The notes: generated by a model not told the origin, from the letters alone. A stretch of DNA of 64,000 nucleotides from Pseudomonas anguilliseptica (GCF_900105355.1 NZ_FNSC01000001.1:2046001-2110000), one strand, 5' to 3'. Shown: positions 11,901 through 20,699, numbered from the stretch's first letter. A program made the numbers and translations.

Positions 11901-12341
11901 ATGCGTCACGGAAAAGACGACCGCACCTTGGACATCTTCGTTGTTCCCCAACCCAAGCTGGCTATCCCTGGCCACGGCAACTACGCCGCCCAGGTCAGCG
12001 AGTATGTAGGCGAGCTGCTGAAAGCCACCGATCTGGATCGTTATGAGATCGCCGCCCGTATGTCGCGCCTGTCCGGCGATGACGTGAGCAAGAACATGCT
12101 GGACGCTTGGGCCAGCCCGGCCCGCGCCGACCATAACCTTCCTTTCTATAGAGCGGCGCTGCTGGAAGAGGTGTGCGCGAGCCATCTGCTGACCAACTGG
12201 CAGGTCAACCAGCGTGGCGGTCGGGTGGCCTATGGCCGCGAAGCTCTGGATGCAGAACTGGGTCGACTGGAGCGTGTTGCTTCGGATGCCAGCCGCAAGG
12301 CGCGAGAACTGAAAAAGATCTTGGGGGATAACCATGCGTAA
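11901..12341 (+). CDS. Early prophage protein, putative DNA-binding, unknown function
   Basis: This 146-residue protein lies between the Ner-like gene and transposase A and overlaps the latter by 8 nt. The central part (LLKATDLDRYEIAARMSRL) looks helical and helix-turn-helix-like, and the C-terminus (about 115-140) is a charged helix. Proteins in this position in Mu-like phages are usually uncharacterised. A CTATAG element lies inside it at 12146-12151. No enzyme motif is visible. Confidence 0.7.
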   Translation: MRHGKDDRTLDIFVVPQPKLAIPGHGNYAAQVSEYVGELLKATDLDRYEIAARMSRLSGDDVSKNMLDAWASPARADHNLPFYRAALLEEVCASHLLTNWQVNQRGGRVAYGREALDAELGRLERVASDASRKARELKKILGDNHA

Positions 12342-12808
12342 GTGGTTCACCGCCCAGGAACTGGCTGGACTGCCAGGTCTGCCTGGCACTGTTCAAGGTG
12401 TAAACCTTCGGGCCAAGCGTGAGGGTTGGGAAGCCCAGCTTCGTCTCGGGCGCGGTGGTGGTCAGGAGTACTGCCTCGCTGTACTGCCCGCCGAAGCACA
12501 GACCGCCCTGCTTGCGCGCCTAGTCAGTGACGAAGCGCCTCAAGCGGCTCCGATAGAGGCTAAAGAAATCGTATTGCGTGACGCGATTTCAGCATCACGC
12601 CTTACCGATGATCAACGCAACGTGATGACCGCGCGAGTGGCGATCATTCGCGAGATCGAGCGCATGAGTCAGATGACCAGCCAGCAGCGGGCCATCATGA
12701 CCCTGGTCGGCCTGGCCCGTGATGGGCAGCTCAGCCCTTACCTGCAGGGGCGTGTGCAGGTAGCAAACGACCGCTTGAGCGATGACCGCACGCTGAGCGA
12801 GCGCACCC

Positions 12809-12812
12809 TTAA
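12809..12812. repeat. IS target duplication, left copy (TTAA)
   Basis: TTAA precedes the IS left end (GGATGGTCTGAA); a second copy follows the right end at 14005-14008. It fits the YTAR target of the IS5 group. Confidence 0.85.
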
Positions 12813-14004
12813 GGATGGTCTGAAAAAGACTTCCTGATTTTGGCAAAATATCCGCACTCCACCCGCCGAGTTTTCCGATGAAGCAGATGACCTTCGCCGA
12901 CGCCGAGTACGCCGGCAAGCGCAAGCAGACCCGCAAAGAATTGTTCCTGATCGAGATGGATCGGGTAGTGCCATGGAAAGGGTTGATCGCTTTGATCGAG
13001 CCGCATTATCCAAAGGGTGAAGGCGGCCGACCGTCCTATCCGCTGATGGCGATGCTGCGAGTGCATCTGATGCAAAACTGGTTCGGTTACAGCGATCCGG
13101 CGATGGAAGAGGCGCTGTACGAGACCACCATCCTACGCCAGTTTGCCGGGCTGACTCTGGAGCGCATTCCTGACGAAACCACCATCCTCAACTTCCGCCG
13201 CTTGCTGGAAAAACACGAACTGGCTGCCGGCATCCTGGCCGTGATCAATGGCTACCTGGGTGACCGTGGTTTGTCGCTGCGCCAAGGCACCATCGTCGAT
13301 GCCACGCTGATCAACGCGCCGAGTTCAACCAAGAACAAGAACGGTAAGCGTGACCCTGAGATGCACTCAACCAAGAAAGGCAATCAGTATTACTTCGGCA
13401 TGAAGGCGCACATCGGGGTGGATGACGAGTCTGGCTTGGTGCACAGCGTGGTGGGTACTGCCGCCAACGTGGCGGATGTCACCCAGGTCGATAAGCTGCT
13501 GCACGGCGAGGAAAACATGGTGGGGGCCGATGCCGGATATACCGGTGTCGAGAAGCGCCCCGAGCATGAGGGCCGTCAAGTGATCTGGCAGGTTGCAGCA
13601 CGGCGTAGCACTTACAAGAAACTCGGTAAGCGCAGCGCGCTGTACAAAGCCAAGCGCAAAATCGAGAAGGCCAAGGCCCAAGTGCGAGCCAAGGTCGAGC
13701 ATCCGTTTCGGGTGATCAAGCGTCAGTTCGGTTATGTGAAGACGCGCTTCCGTGGCCTGGTCAAAAACACGGCGCAACTGGTGACTTTATTCGCGCTGTC
13801 AAATCTGTGGATGGCGCGCCGAGATTTACTGACGAATGCAGGAGAGGTGCGCCCGTAATGCTGGAAATGGCTGCCGCGAGGTGCTCGCGGCGGCTAAAAA
13901 CACAGAAATGAGCCGGTAATCTGATCGTTTTTGATCGATTTATCACTTTCGAAATCAGCAGAGGCTGACGTCAGCCAGAAATGCATGGCTACTTCAGAGG
14001 ATCC
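12813..14004 (+). mobile_element. IS5-family insertion sequence, complete
   Basis: This 1,192-bp element has imperfect terminal inverted repeats (left GGATGGTCTGAA, right GGATCCTCTGAA on the reverse strand), TTAA duplications and one intact transposase gene. It splits the phage transposase A gene. A Mu-like phage needs A to integrate, so the IS probably arrived after lysogeny. A diverged partial relative lies at 50792-51046. Confidence 0.93.
12878..13858 (+). CDS. IS5-family DDE transposase
   Basis: This is a 326-residue transposase of the IS5 group. The N-terminal DUF772-type segment (FGYSDPAMEEALYE) is followed by IPDETTILNFRRLLE. The catalytic residues are D in TIVDATLI, D in VGADAGYTG and E in KVEHPFRVIKRQFGY, with the Y(2)R(3)E(6)K-like spacing of the family. 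The frame is intact, so the element may still move. Confidence 0.95.
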   Translation: MKQMTFADAEYAGKRKQTRKELFLIEMDRVVPWKGLIALIEPHYPKGEGGRPSYPLMAMLRVHLMQNWFGYSDPAMEEALYETTILRQFAGLTLERIPDETTILNFRRLLEKHELAAGILAVINGYLGDRGLSLRQGTIVDATLINAPSSTKNKNGKRDPEMHSTKKGNQYYFGMKAHIGVDDESGLVHSVVGTAANVADVTQVDKLLHGEENMVGADAGYTGVEKRPEHEGRQVIWQVAARRSTYKKLGKRSALYKAKRKIEKAKAQVRAKVEHPFRVIKRQFGYVKTRFRGLVKNTAQLVTLFALSNLWMARRDLLTNAGEVRP

Positions 14005-15604
14005 TTAAACGCTGGCTGGCGGACTTTCGCAAGCTGGGTGAAGTAGGCCTGGCCCCGGCCCGGCGCAAGGCGGATATGGGCGTGCCTGTCTGGGCCCTTG
14101 AGTTCCTGCGTTGCTACCAGCGCCCGACCAAGCCAGCGGTAGAGCGTGCTTATGCCGAGTTCAGCGAGAAGTACAAGGGCGACCGGCCGAGCATCCACCA
14201 GGTGCGCCGCTTCCTGGACAAGCTGAGCCCGGAGGCCCGCGAGCGTGGCCGCTACAGCCCGCAGGAATTGAAGGCATTCAAACCATTCCGCCGCCGCACT
14301 ACCAAGAACATGCTGCCGGGCGACGTGTACACAGCGGACGGCCACAAGTTCGATTCCGAGGTGATCAACCCGCGCACCGGCAAGCCTTTCCGGCCGGAGA
14401 TCACCACCACCATGGACGTGGCAACACGTCGCGTCCTAGGCGTGTCCGTCGGCGAGTCGGAGAACAGTATCGACGTGATGCACTCCCTGCGCGACGCCAT
14501 CGAGCGCGGCGGCATGTTTGCCCTGTTCTACGTCGACAACGGCAGCGGCTTCGCCAATGACGCGGTGCGCGAGGTGGTTGATCGCCTGGGCGGTGAGATG
14601 GTGCATGCGCTGCCTTATAACAGTCAGGCGCGTGGCCTGATCGAGCGAGTGCACCAGTCGATCTGGGTGGCAACAGCCAAGCAGCTGGTCAGCTACATCG
14701 GTGCAGACATGGACAAGCATGCCGGTACCAAGGTGCACCGCATCAGTCGCAAGCAGCTGCGCGAGCATGGCACCACACGGCTGATCCCTACCTTGACCGA
14801 GTTTATGACCCTCGCCACGGTCGAGATCGAGCGATACAACAACCATCCACACCGGGCGCTGGGCAAGATCTGCGACCCGCAAACCGGGCGCATGCGCCAC
14901 ATGAGCCCCAACGAAGCCTGGGAAGCGGCCCGCGACTCAGGCTGGGAGCCGATGCTGGCCCCGCCTGAACTGGTCAGCGACCTGCTGCGCCCGCAAGTGG
15001 TGCGCCGCACCCTGCGCGGCGAGGTCTCCTGGGACAGCAACCGCTACTTCCTTAACGCGCTGCGCGATCTGCATGGCGAGGACGTGCGCATTGCCTACGA
15101 CGTGCACGACGCCAGCCGCATCTGGGTGCGCACCTTGGAAGGTGAGCTGATCGGCGAAGCCCTGCTGGACGGCAATGCCAGCGACTACATGCCGCTGAAC
15201 CGTATCGAGAAAGGACGCGAGAAGCGCGAGCAGGGCCAGATCAAGCGCGGTATCGACAAGATCGAAACCACCACCGGCAAGCGCGTCGAGTTGGTGGCCA
15301 GCCCGATCACGCCGAGCGCCAACCTGCTGCCCGCCCAGCTGGCAGCCGCACAGAACTATGCCGTCCTAGCCATGCAAGCCCAGGCCGAGCAAGAACAGTT
15401 CGAGGTGCCGAGCGATGCCATGGCCCGGTACCGCCTCTGGAAACAACTGGAAGTCCGCCAGCAGAGCGGCGAACCACTCACCGAAGACGAAGCCCGCTGG
15501 TATGGCCGCTACCCGGCACACCCGGACTTTGCCTCCATTCAACGCATGTTTGACCAATTCGCGGAAGCCGAACAGGCCCGCGCTTGACCTGGGGAGTAAC
15601 ACCA

Positions 15605-16327
15605 ATGAGCGTTTCCAAGATCGTACCCTTGACCAACGTCGGCCTGCTGGCCAGCGCCATCGAGCGCGCCATGCTGCGCCCCCAGGGCCTGCCAGGCCTG
15701 GTGGTGAAGTACGGCCCCAGCGGCCTGGGCAAAAGCGTGGCCGCCGCCTGGGCCGCCAATCAGCACCGCGCCTACTACGTCGAGTGCCGCGACACCTGGA
15801 CAAAAATGGCCTTCCTCAAGGCAGTGCTGCGCGAGATGGCCATCACCCCGGCCCGCACCTTGAGCGAAATGGTTGACCAGGTGGCCGAGCAGCTCGGCCG
15901 CAGCGGTCGCCCGCTGATCGTTGATGACGTGCAGTACCTGCTGGATAAGTCTGCCGCCAACATCCTCACCGACCTCTACAACGCCAGCCAAGGCACCATC
16001 GTACTGATCGGCGAAGAGCGTGTGCCGAGCAGCCTGGCCAAGCTGGAGCGCCTGCATAACCGCGTCCTGGAATGGGTGCCGGCGCAGCCAGCCACCCTGG
16101 ATGACATGCAGCAGCTGGCGCGCAGCGCCTACCCCAATCACCAAATGGCCGAAGACCTGCTGGAGGATCTGCGCAAAGCCACTCGCGGTTGCCTGCGCCG
16201 CATCGCCGTCAACCTCTACCGCGTGCACAGCGAAGCCCAGGCCCTTTGCCTGGACGCCATCGACATGGCCACCTGGGGTAAGCGCGGCTGGTTTACCGGC
16301 GAGGCCCCAGCACGGAGGGGCCTGTAA
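15605..16327 (+). CDS. B: MuB-like AAA+ transposition target protein
   Basis: This 240-residue ATPase would bind target DNA and activate transposase A. Walker A is GPSGLGKS (residues 37-44) and Walker B is PLIVDDVQYL (102-111). The start ATG at 15605 follows GGGGAGTAAC 17 nt downstream of the A stop; an upstream ATG at 15584 has no such site. It ends with a TAATG overlap to the next gene. It appears intact even though A is broken. Confidence 0.92.
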   Translation: MSVSKIVPLTNVGLLASAIERAMLRPQGLPGLVVKYGPSGLGKSVAAAWAANQHRAYYVECRDTWTKMAFLKAVLREMAITPARTLSEMVDQVAEQLGRSGRPLIVDDVQYLLDKSAANILTDLYNASQGTIVLIGEERVPSSLAKLERLHNRVLEWVPAQPATLDDMQQLARSAYPNHQMAEDLLEDLRKATRGCLRRIAVNLYRVHSEAQALCLDAIDMATWGKRGWFTGEAPARRGL

Positions 16328-16929
16328 TGGCTGTAGGTCGCAAACCCGCCAACCTCGAAATGCAGGGCGGCAAGGGCAACCGCCAGCGCATCTGGCCAGC
16401 ACTGCGCAAGAACCGGGAAGGCATCAGCCTGTACAGCCTGGCCCGCGCCTCGGGCGTGGAAGATGACACCGTACTCAGCTACCTGCGCTGCCTGATTGCC
16501 GGCGGCTACGTGGCTCGCAACGGCCGTACCTACGCCGCCGCCAACTACAGCCTGCTGCGCGATATCGGAGCCGAGGCCCCCAAGCTGAACCGTGACGGCA
16601 CGCTCAACACCCAAGGCCGTGGGGTCGAGGCCATGTGGCGCATCCTGCGCGAAGTGGATGCCCGCGACCTGGTGCAGAGCACCCTTGCCTGTGGCGAGGC
16701 CGTCAGCCTGAACACGGCCAGGTCTTACCTGCAGTGGCTGCACAAAGCCGAGTACTTGGTGCTGGTTGTGGCCGGCAAGCCTGGTACTCCAGCCACCATG
16801 GCGCGCTACCGCCTGGCCCGTGGTGCCGACACCGGGCCGCGCCCGCCGATGATCCAGCGCATTGGCCAGGTGTTCGATCCCAACCTGGCTGAAGTCGTGT
16901 ACCGCCAGCAACTGGGGGCCGACCAATGA
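16327..16929 (+). CDS. Early prophage protein with winged-helix-like N-terminus
   Basis: This 200-residue protein is translationally coupled to B (TAATG) and to the next gene (ATGA). Residues 15-60 (IWPALRKNREGISLYSLA, VEDDTVLSYLRCL) and 100-140 look like two winged-helix units. The fold suggests DNA binding. Function in transposable phages is not established; no catalytic motif is seen. Confidence 0.75.
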   Translation: MAVGRKPANLEMQGGKGNRQRIWPALRKNREGISLYSLARASGVEDDTVLSYLRCLIAGGYVARNGRTYAAANYSLLRDIGAEAPKLNRDGTLNTQGRGVEAMWRILREVDARDLVQSTLACGEAVSLNTARSYLQWLHKAEYLVLVVAGKPGTPATMARYRLARGADTGPRPPMIQRIGQVFDPNLAEVVYRQQLGADQ

Positions 16930-17315
16930 GCCAGGCAGCCCGTGTAGATCTGACCGCTTGGGGCGCAGAGCCGCCCCAATGGATCAACCTGCTAGCCCGT
17001 GAGGTCGAGCAAAGCAACCGCACCCGAACCGGGGAGCGCATTGGCATTAGCCGCAGCGCGGTGAGCCTGGTACTGGCAAACAAGTATCCATCGCCGAGCA
17101 CCGCCGCCATCGAGCGTCGCGTGATGGATGCCCTAGGCCGTATCGACTGCGTAGCCCTGGGCGAGGTGATCACCGCCGAGCAGTGCCAAAGCTACCGCGA
17201 ACGCAAGGCACCCACTCACAACCCGATGGCTATGCAGCACTGGCGCACCTGCCAGAACTGCCCAAACAACCCCAACTGCAACGCCCAGGAGAACGCCCAT
17301 GCACGCATCCACTGA
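16926..17315 (+). CDS. Small helix-turn-helix protein with C-terminal cysteine cluster
   Basis: This 129-residue protein has a helix-turn-helix in residues 35-60 (GERIGISRSAVSLVLAN) and a C-terminal CQNCPNNPNC cluster that could bind zinc or an Fe-S cluster. It overlaps the genes on both sides (ATGA at its start, 17 nt at its end). It is probably an early regulator; the target is unknown. Confidence 0.72.
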   Translation: MSQAARVDLTAWGAEPPQWINLLAREVEQSNRTRTGERIGISRSAVSLVLANKYPSPSTAAIERRVMDALGRIDCVALGEVITAEQCQSYRERKAPTHNPMAMQHWRTCQNCPNNPNCNAQENAHARIH

Positions 17316-17631
17316 ACGGCCGTTGAAAGTATTGACCCCGCAACTGGCAGACCGCCTGCGCGTGTTCAACAGCGCCAGCCGCACTTTGCAGGCCATGGGT
17401 ATTCGCCTGCATCGCATTGACCCAGTGGCAAACCTGCTGGTGGTCGGCCCCGAAGACGGCCACCGCCTTGTGCGTGACCGCCTGACCGAGGGCTATCAGT
17501 GCCACCCGTCAGCAGGCAGCACCCGTTACACCGTGATGTTCCAGGGCGTGTCCCTGGAGTGGCGCGAACCGATTAGCTACCGCGACTACGCCACCCAAGG
17601 CCCGTCCGGCATCGACCTGACTTTTCACTGA
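17299..17631 (+). CDS. Early prophage protein of unknown function
   Basis: This 110-residue protein overlaps the preceding gene by 17 nt and has no recognisable motif. It is soluble and mildly basic, with a compact alpha/beta composition. Its support is the tight gene packing and GC-rich codon use like its neighbours. Confidence 0.65.
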   Translation: MHASTERPLKVLTPQLADRLRVFNSASRTLQAMGIRLHRIDPVANLLVVGPEDGHRLVRDRLTEGYQCHPSAGSTRYTVMFQGVSLEWREPISYRDYATQGPSGIDLTFH

Positions 17632-17642
17632 GGACAACCGAC

Positions 17643-18266
17643 ATGCAACAAGCACAACAAATCGTTATTCCAGAGGGCTGGGTGCGCAACGCCATTGGCA
17701 ACCTGGTGCATGAAACTGAAATTCGCGAGCAGGACAAGCTGCGTGATGGCGTCGTGACCGAGATTGCCAAGAAGGCGGTTGATCTGAGCGCCGCACTCAA
17801 GGCGCTGAAAGAGAAGGCTCTGGCCGATATTGCCGACCTGATCACCATTGCTGGTGAGAAATACGACATGAAGCTGGGCGGGCCGAAGGGCAATGTCACG
17901 CTGACCAGCTTTGACGGCCGTTTCCGAGTGCAGCGGGTATGCGCAGACCGGATCACTTACACCGAAGAAATGGAGGTCGCGAAGGCCAAGGTATTCGAGT
18001 GCATTCGCTCCTGGAGCGATGTTTCGCATAAGCACCTGGTCACCATCGCTACCAATGCTTTTCGCCTCAACCGCCAGGGTGAAATCAGCGTCGCGCGTGT
18101 TGCCGAGCTGATGCGTATTGAGATTGACGACCCCGAGTGGCGTAAGGCTATGGAGGCGGTCAAGGACAGCTTGAGCGTAGCTGGCAAAGCGGTCTACATC
18201 CGAATCCAGGAACGCCAGACCGACGACTCCTACGAAACGATCATTCTTGATATTGCGGGGGTGTGA
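17643..18266 (+). CDS. DUF3164 family protein
   Basis: This 207-residue protein matches the DUF3164 family common in Mu-like early regions (opening with GWVRNAIGNLVHETEI, then DKLRDGVVTEIAKKAVDLS and a C-terminal YETIILDIAGV). The ribosome-binding site is GAGGACAAC before ATG 17643. Its function is unknown. It is helical and probably cytoplasmic. Confidence 0.82.
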   Translation: MQQAQQIVIPEGWVRNAIGNLVHETEIREQDKLRDGVVTEIAKKAVDLSAALKALKEKALADIADLITIAGEKYDMKLGGPKGNVTLTSFDGRFRVQRVCADRITYTEEMEVAKAKVFECIRSWSDVSHKHLVTIATNAFRLNRQGEISVARVAELMRIEIDDPEWRKAMEAVKDSLSVAGKAVYIRIQERQTDDSYETIILDIAGV

Positions 18267-18267
18267 G

Positions 18268-18555
18268 ATGGCCAAGACTTATGCTGTTTGCCAAATCGAC
18301 GGCCTGATTAAGTTTGTCGAGCAGCCACCCGCCGAGGGGCACTTTGCCCTCGCCGTGGGCGACCTGGCAGTGGTTCGCCAGGTAATCCGCGAAACCTGCG
18401 CGCCGCACTCGGATGGCCAACGTCCAGGCATCACGCTGCACGTGCCTGGTATCGACCCGAAGGCCACCGACCGCGACAACCTCGGCAGCATTGCCCGTTA
18501 CATCCAAACCCTTGGCAAACACAACGCGCCCGGTTTCCGGGCACTGGGGGCTTGA
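18268..18555 (+). CDS. Early prophage protein of unknown function
   Basis: This 95-residue protein has its ATG at 18268, 1 nt after the DUF3164 stop codon; the longer frame from 18247 only overlaps that gene. No family is recognised. It ends directly against the next start codon (TGAATG), so it belongs to the same transcription unit. Confidence 0.65.
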   Translation: MAKTYAVCQIDGLIKFVEQPPAEGHFALAVGDLAVVRQVIRETCAPHSDGQRPGITLHVPGIDPKATDRDNLGSIARYIQTLGKHNAPGFRALGA

Positions 18556-18975
18556 ATGCAGCGCTACCACGACCCGCGCATAGACCCATTGCCGCAGCGT
18601 TCCGCGCATCTGGAAAACGAGGCAGCGCGCATTGAGCAGGCAACCCAGGCGTTTCTGGCCAATGGCGGAAAGATCGAGCAGATCGGCTACCAGATGAGCG
18701 ATGCGCCAGCGGTATTCGTCATCAACGCCGAGAAAACGCCTGTCTATGCGCACCTGTTTCAGGCACCTGCCCCAACTGTTGTGGCTGACGAACCGCAGGC
18801 TGAACCAGTACCAGATACGGCCAGCGACCTAGAAACCAAGCAGGCCGCGCAGATCATGGCGCGCGCAGCCCTGGGCGAGCCGCCGAAGTGGATCGCCAAG
18901 CAGTTGCATATGACCGAAAAGCGCGTGCGCCAACTGGCCCGCGATTACCACATTAACTTTCGTGCGCAGCGTTAG
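18556..18975 (+). CDS. Early prophage protein with C-terminal helix-turn-helix
   Basis: This 139-residue protein ends in a resolvase-like helix-turn-helix (about residues 98-135, AALGEPPKWIAKQLHMTEKR). The N-terminal half is helical and linked by a Pro/Ala-rich spacer (APAPTVVADEPQAEPVPD). It is probably DNA-binding. The role is unknown. Confidence 0.7.
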   Translation: MQRYHDPRIDPLPQRSAHLENEAARIEQATQAFLANGGKIEQIGYQMSDAPAVFVINAEKTPVYAHLFQAPAPTVVADEPQAEPVPDTASDLETKQAAQIMARAALGEPPKWIAKQLHMTEKRVRQLARDYHINFRAQR

Positions 18976-18983
18976 GAGCATCA

Positions 18984-19196
18984 ATGGCCAAGGTCACCAT
19001 CACCCTGGAAGACAACATCGACCGCGTAACCGTATCCATGGATATGGCAGGCGCTCCGAGCAACTTGCTGGGCATGCCGCAACCAACGCGAGCCGTGCAG
19101 ATGTCGCAAACGCTGTTCGATCTAGCAGCCGTAGACGCCAAGCTCAGCCGCTTACCGGCCTGCGCCCGCCAACCATCGAGCATGACCATTCACTGA
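18984..19196 (+). CDS. Small early prophage protein of unknown function
   Basis: This 70-residue protein begins MAKVTITLEDN, typical of a short beta-rich phage protein, after AGGAGCATCA. The stop codon TGA (19194-19196) lies within the 5' strand of the first hammerhead-like fold, so translation termination and ribozyme folding would compete for the same bases. Confidence 0.65.
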   Translation: MAKVTITLEDNIDRVTVSMDMAGAPSNLLGMPQPTRAVQMSQTLFDLAAVDAKLSRLPACARQPSSMTIH

Positions 19197-19261
19197 GCGA
19201 AACCGCCCCGGCCTGGCCGGTGGTGGTCTGCCCAGCGTGGTTGCTGGGCACTGATGAGCAG
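19193..19261 (+). ncRNA. Type II hammerhead ribozyme-like fold, copy 1
   Basis: The order is stem II 5' strand (CT-GA-GC), GAAA at 19199-19202, stem III hairpin 19202-19227, cleavage triplet GTC at 19226-19228, stem I hairpin TGCCCAGC/GCTGGGCA with loop GTGGTT (19229-19250), CTGATGA at 19251-19257, and stem II 3' strand GCAG. This is the circularly permuted type II hammerhead layout, and every core base is present. Predicted cleavage falls between 19228 and 19229. Stem II is the weakest part, with a 2-nt bulge. The fold ends 17 nt before the DUF2786 start; GAGGA follows it as ribosome-binding site. Confidence 0.82.
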
Positions 19262-19278
19262 CCAATACCGAGGACGAT

Positions 19279-19950
19279 ATGGATCACAAGAAAGCCCTGG
19301 ACAAGATCAAGAAGTGCTTGAGCCTGGCCAATAGCAGCAACCCGCACGAGGCCGCTGCAGCAATGCGTCAGGCCCGCGCACTGATGGAGAAGTACCAGCT
19401 CGAACAGTCGGACGTGGACATGATCGACATCGAGGAGCACGGCACCCGCAGTTGCTCGAAAATGAAGCCCGTGCAGTGGGAGGCAAACTTGGCCGGCACA
19501 GTGGCTAAAGCCTACGCCTGCCGGCTGCTTTTCATGGCTGGACTCGGTGAATGGCGCTTCATCGGTGAAATGGCCGAGCTGACCAGCTACACGATGAGTG
19601 TACTGCTGCGTCAGGTACGCCAGGCGCGCCGCGACTACATCGGCACGGCACTCAAACGCTGTAAGTCGACAACCAAAACCAAGCGCGCCGACCAGTTCTG
19701 TGAGGCCTGGGTGTGGGGCGTCAGCTCCAAGGTAGCCGAGTTCGCAGGTGCTAAACCATCAGTTGCCGCTGATGCGTACATGCTCAAGCACCACCCCGAG
19801 ATTACAACGGGCAAGACAGTGGATCGTAATGCCAAAACCAAGGCTTTGAGCCAGCGCGCCATGGGCGATGCAGCTGCTGGGTTATGTGCTGCCAGCGACG
19901 TTCAGCTAAACCATGGCGTCCAGGGGCAAGCCCCGCTAGCACTTCACTAG
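19279..19950 (+). CDS. DUF2786 domain protein
   Basis: This 223-residue protein has an N-terminal DUF2786 domain (MDHKKALDKIKKCLSLANSS, then HEAAAAMRQARALMEKY) and a larger helical C-terminal part rich in basic residues. The function of the family is unknown; it is common in phages and bacterial accessory regions. It is bracketed by the two hammerhead-like folds: one sits in its 5' leader and the other begins at its stop codon, so its message would be released as a separate unit if both cleave. Confidence 0.85.
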   Translation: MDHKKALDKIKKCLSLANSSNPHEAAAAMRQARALMEKYQLEQSDVDMIDIEEHGTRSCSKMKPVQWEANLAGTVAKAYACRLLFMAGLGEWRFIGEMAELTSYTMSVLLRQVRQARRDYIGTALKRCKSTTKTKRADQFCEAWVWGVSSKVAEFAGAKPSVAADAYMLKHHPEITTGKTVDRNAKTKALSQRAMGDAAAGLCAASDVQLNHGVQGQAPLALH

Positions 19951-20011
19951 CGAAACCTCGCCCACCAGGGCGAAGGTCTGCCGGGCGTGGTTGCCCGGTA
20001 CTGATGAGCAG
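19947..20011 (+). ncRNA. Type II hammerhead ribozyme-like fold, copy 2
   Basis: Elements in order: stem II 5' strand CT-A-GC, GAAA at 19952-19955, stem III 19955-19977 (nine pairs, one bulged A, loop ACCA), GTC at 19976-19978, stem I TGCCGGGC/GCCCGGTA with loop GTGGTT (19979-20000), CTGATGA at 20001-20007, and stem II 3' strand GCAG. Compared with copy 1, the stem I pairs change on both strands while loop and core stay the same. Predicted cleavage falls between 19978 and 19979. The next start codon is only 5 nt past the fold, so its ribosome-binding site may lie in the core. Confidence 0.84.
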
Positions 20012-20016
20012 CCAAG

Positions 20017-20298
20017 ATGAGTAAGACAAAACGGACGGAGCGCATCCGCAAGCAGGATGCCGACCGGCAGCAGGACAAGCGCAACCGCGACGCGGCGCAT
20101 CGAGAGCGTGTGGGCGCGGAAGTGACAAAACTGACCACCTACCGGGGCACCCGTGCCGACTGGGCGCTGATGCAGCAGGTTGGTGAGTTTGAGGAAGTCG
20201 AGGAAGTGATCACGCTGATGACCCGGTATATGGCGGGCATGGCCAGGCGCGACCCGCAGGCATTCCGCGATGCAATGAATCCGAGGAACCCGGTATGA
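20017..20298 (+). CDS. Small charged early prophage protein
   Basis: This 93-residue protein has a highly basic N-terminus (SKTKRTERIRKQDADRQQDK), which suggests nucleic-acid binding, and a helical acidic C-terminal half. The nearest ribosome-binding-like GAG (20006-20008) lies inside the core of the second hammerhead-like fold. It overlaps gemA by ATGA. Confidence 0.65.
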   Translation: MSKTKRTERIRKQDADRQQDKRNRDAAHRERVGAEVTKLTTYRGTRADWALMQQVGEFEEVEEVITLMTRYMAGMARRDPQAFRDAMNPRNPV

Positions 20299-20699
20299 GC
20301 GCAGGTAAGCAGAAAATCCAGATCGCGCGCCGCCAGCTCGGCCTAGACGATGCTGCGTACTACGCAATTCTGGCGCGCGTTGCAGGTGTGAAAAGCTCCA
20401 AAGAGCTGACCCCAGGTCAGATCAGCCGCGTACTGATTGAGCTGGAACGCCTGGGCTTCAAGCCAAAGCCAACGAAGAAAACCAGCCGTGCCGCCCCAAA
20501 GCCAGCGCCAGACCGCACCGCCCAGGTGGCCAAGATCGAGGCTTTCCTGGCCGAAGCAAAACGCCCTTGGAGCTATGCCGATGCTTTGGCCCTGCGCATG
20601 TTCAAAGTCGAGCGTGTTGAGTGGTGCGGCAGCGACCAACTGCGCCGCCTGATTGCGGCATTAAATTACGACGCCAAACGACACGGGAGAGCGAAATGA
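20295..20699 (+). CDS. gemA: GemA-like regulatory protein (DUF1018)
   Basis: This 134-residue protein matches the Mu GemA/DUF1018 family (KIQIARRQLGLDDAAYYAIL, then SSKELTPGQISRVLIELERLGF, and a C-terminal QLRRLIAALN). GemA in Mu modulates host gene expression and DNA supercoiling. It overlaps the gene before by 4 nt and mor by 4 nt, so the three are translationally coupled. Confidence 0.88.
   Translation: MSAGKQKIQIARRQLGLDDAAYYAILARVAGVKSSKELTPGQISRVLIELERLGFKPKPTKKTSRAAPKPAPDRTAQVAKIEAFLAEAKRPWSYADALALRMFKVERVEWCGSDQLRRLIAALNYDAKRHGRAK

Larger units (their letters stand above)
12334..15587 (+). pseudogene. A: Mu-type transposase A, interrupted by an IS5-family element
   Basis: This DDE transposase joins phage ends to target DNA. 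The reading frame stops inside the IS at 12813. Removing 12813-14004 and one TTAA copy gives a perfect 685-codon frame. In the rebuilt protein the catalytic aspartates fall at about residue 270 (YTADGHKF) and 336 (FYVDNGSG), almost the same numbers as in Mu A, with a glutamate in GLIERVHQS near 372. The N-terminal part has the MuA-type DNA-binding start WFTAQELAGLPGLPGT. A C-terminal fragment could still start at ATG 14076, but it would lack the end-binding domains. Confidence 0.95.
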
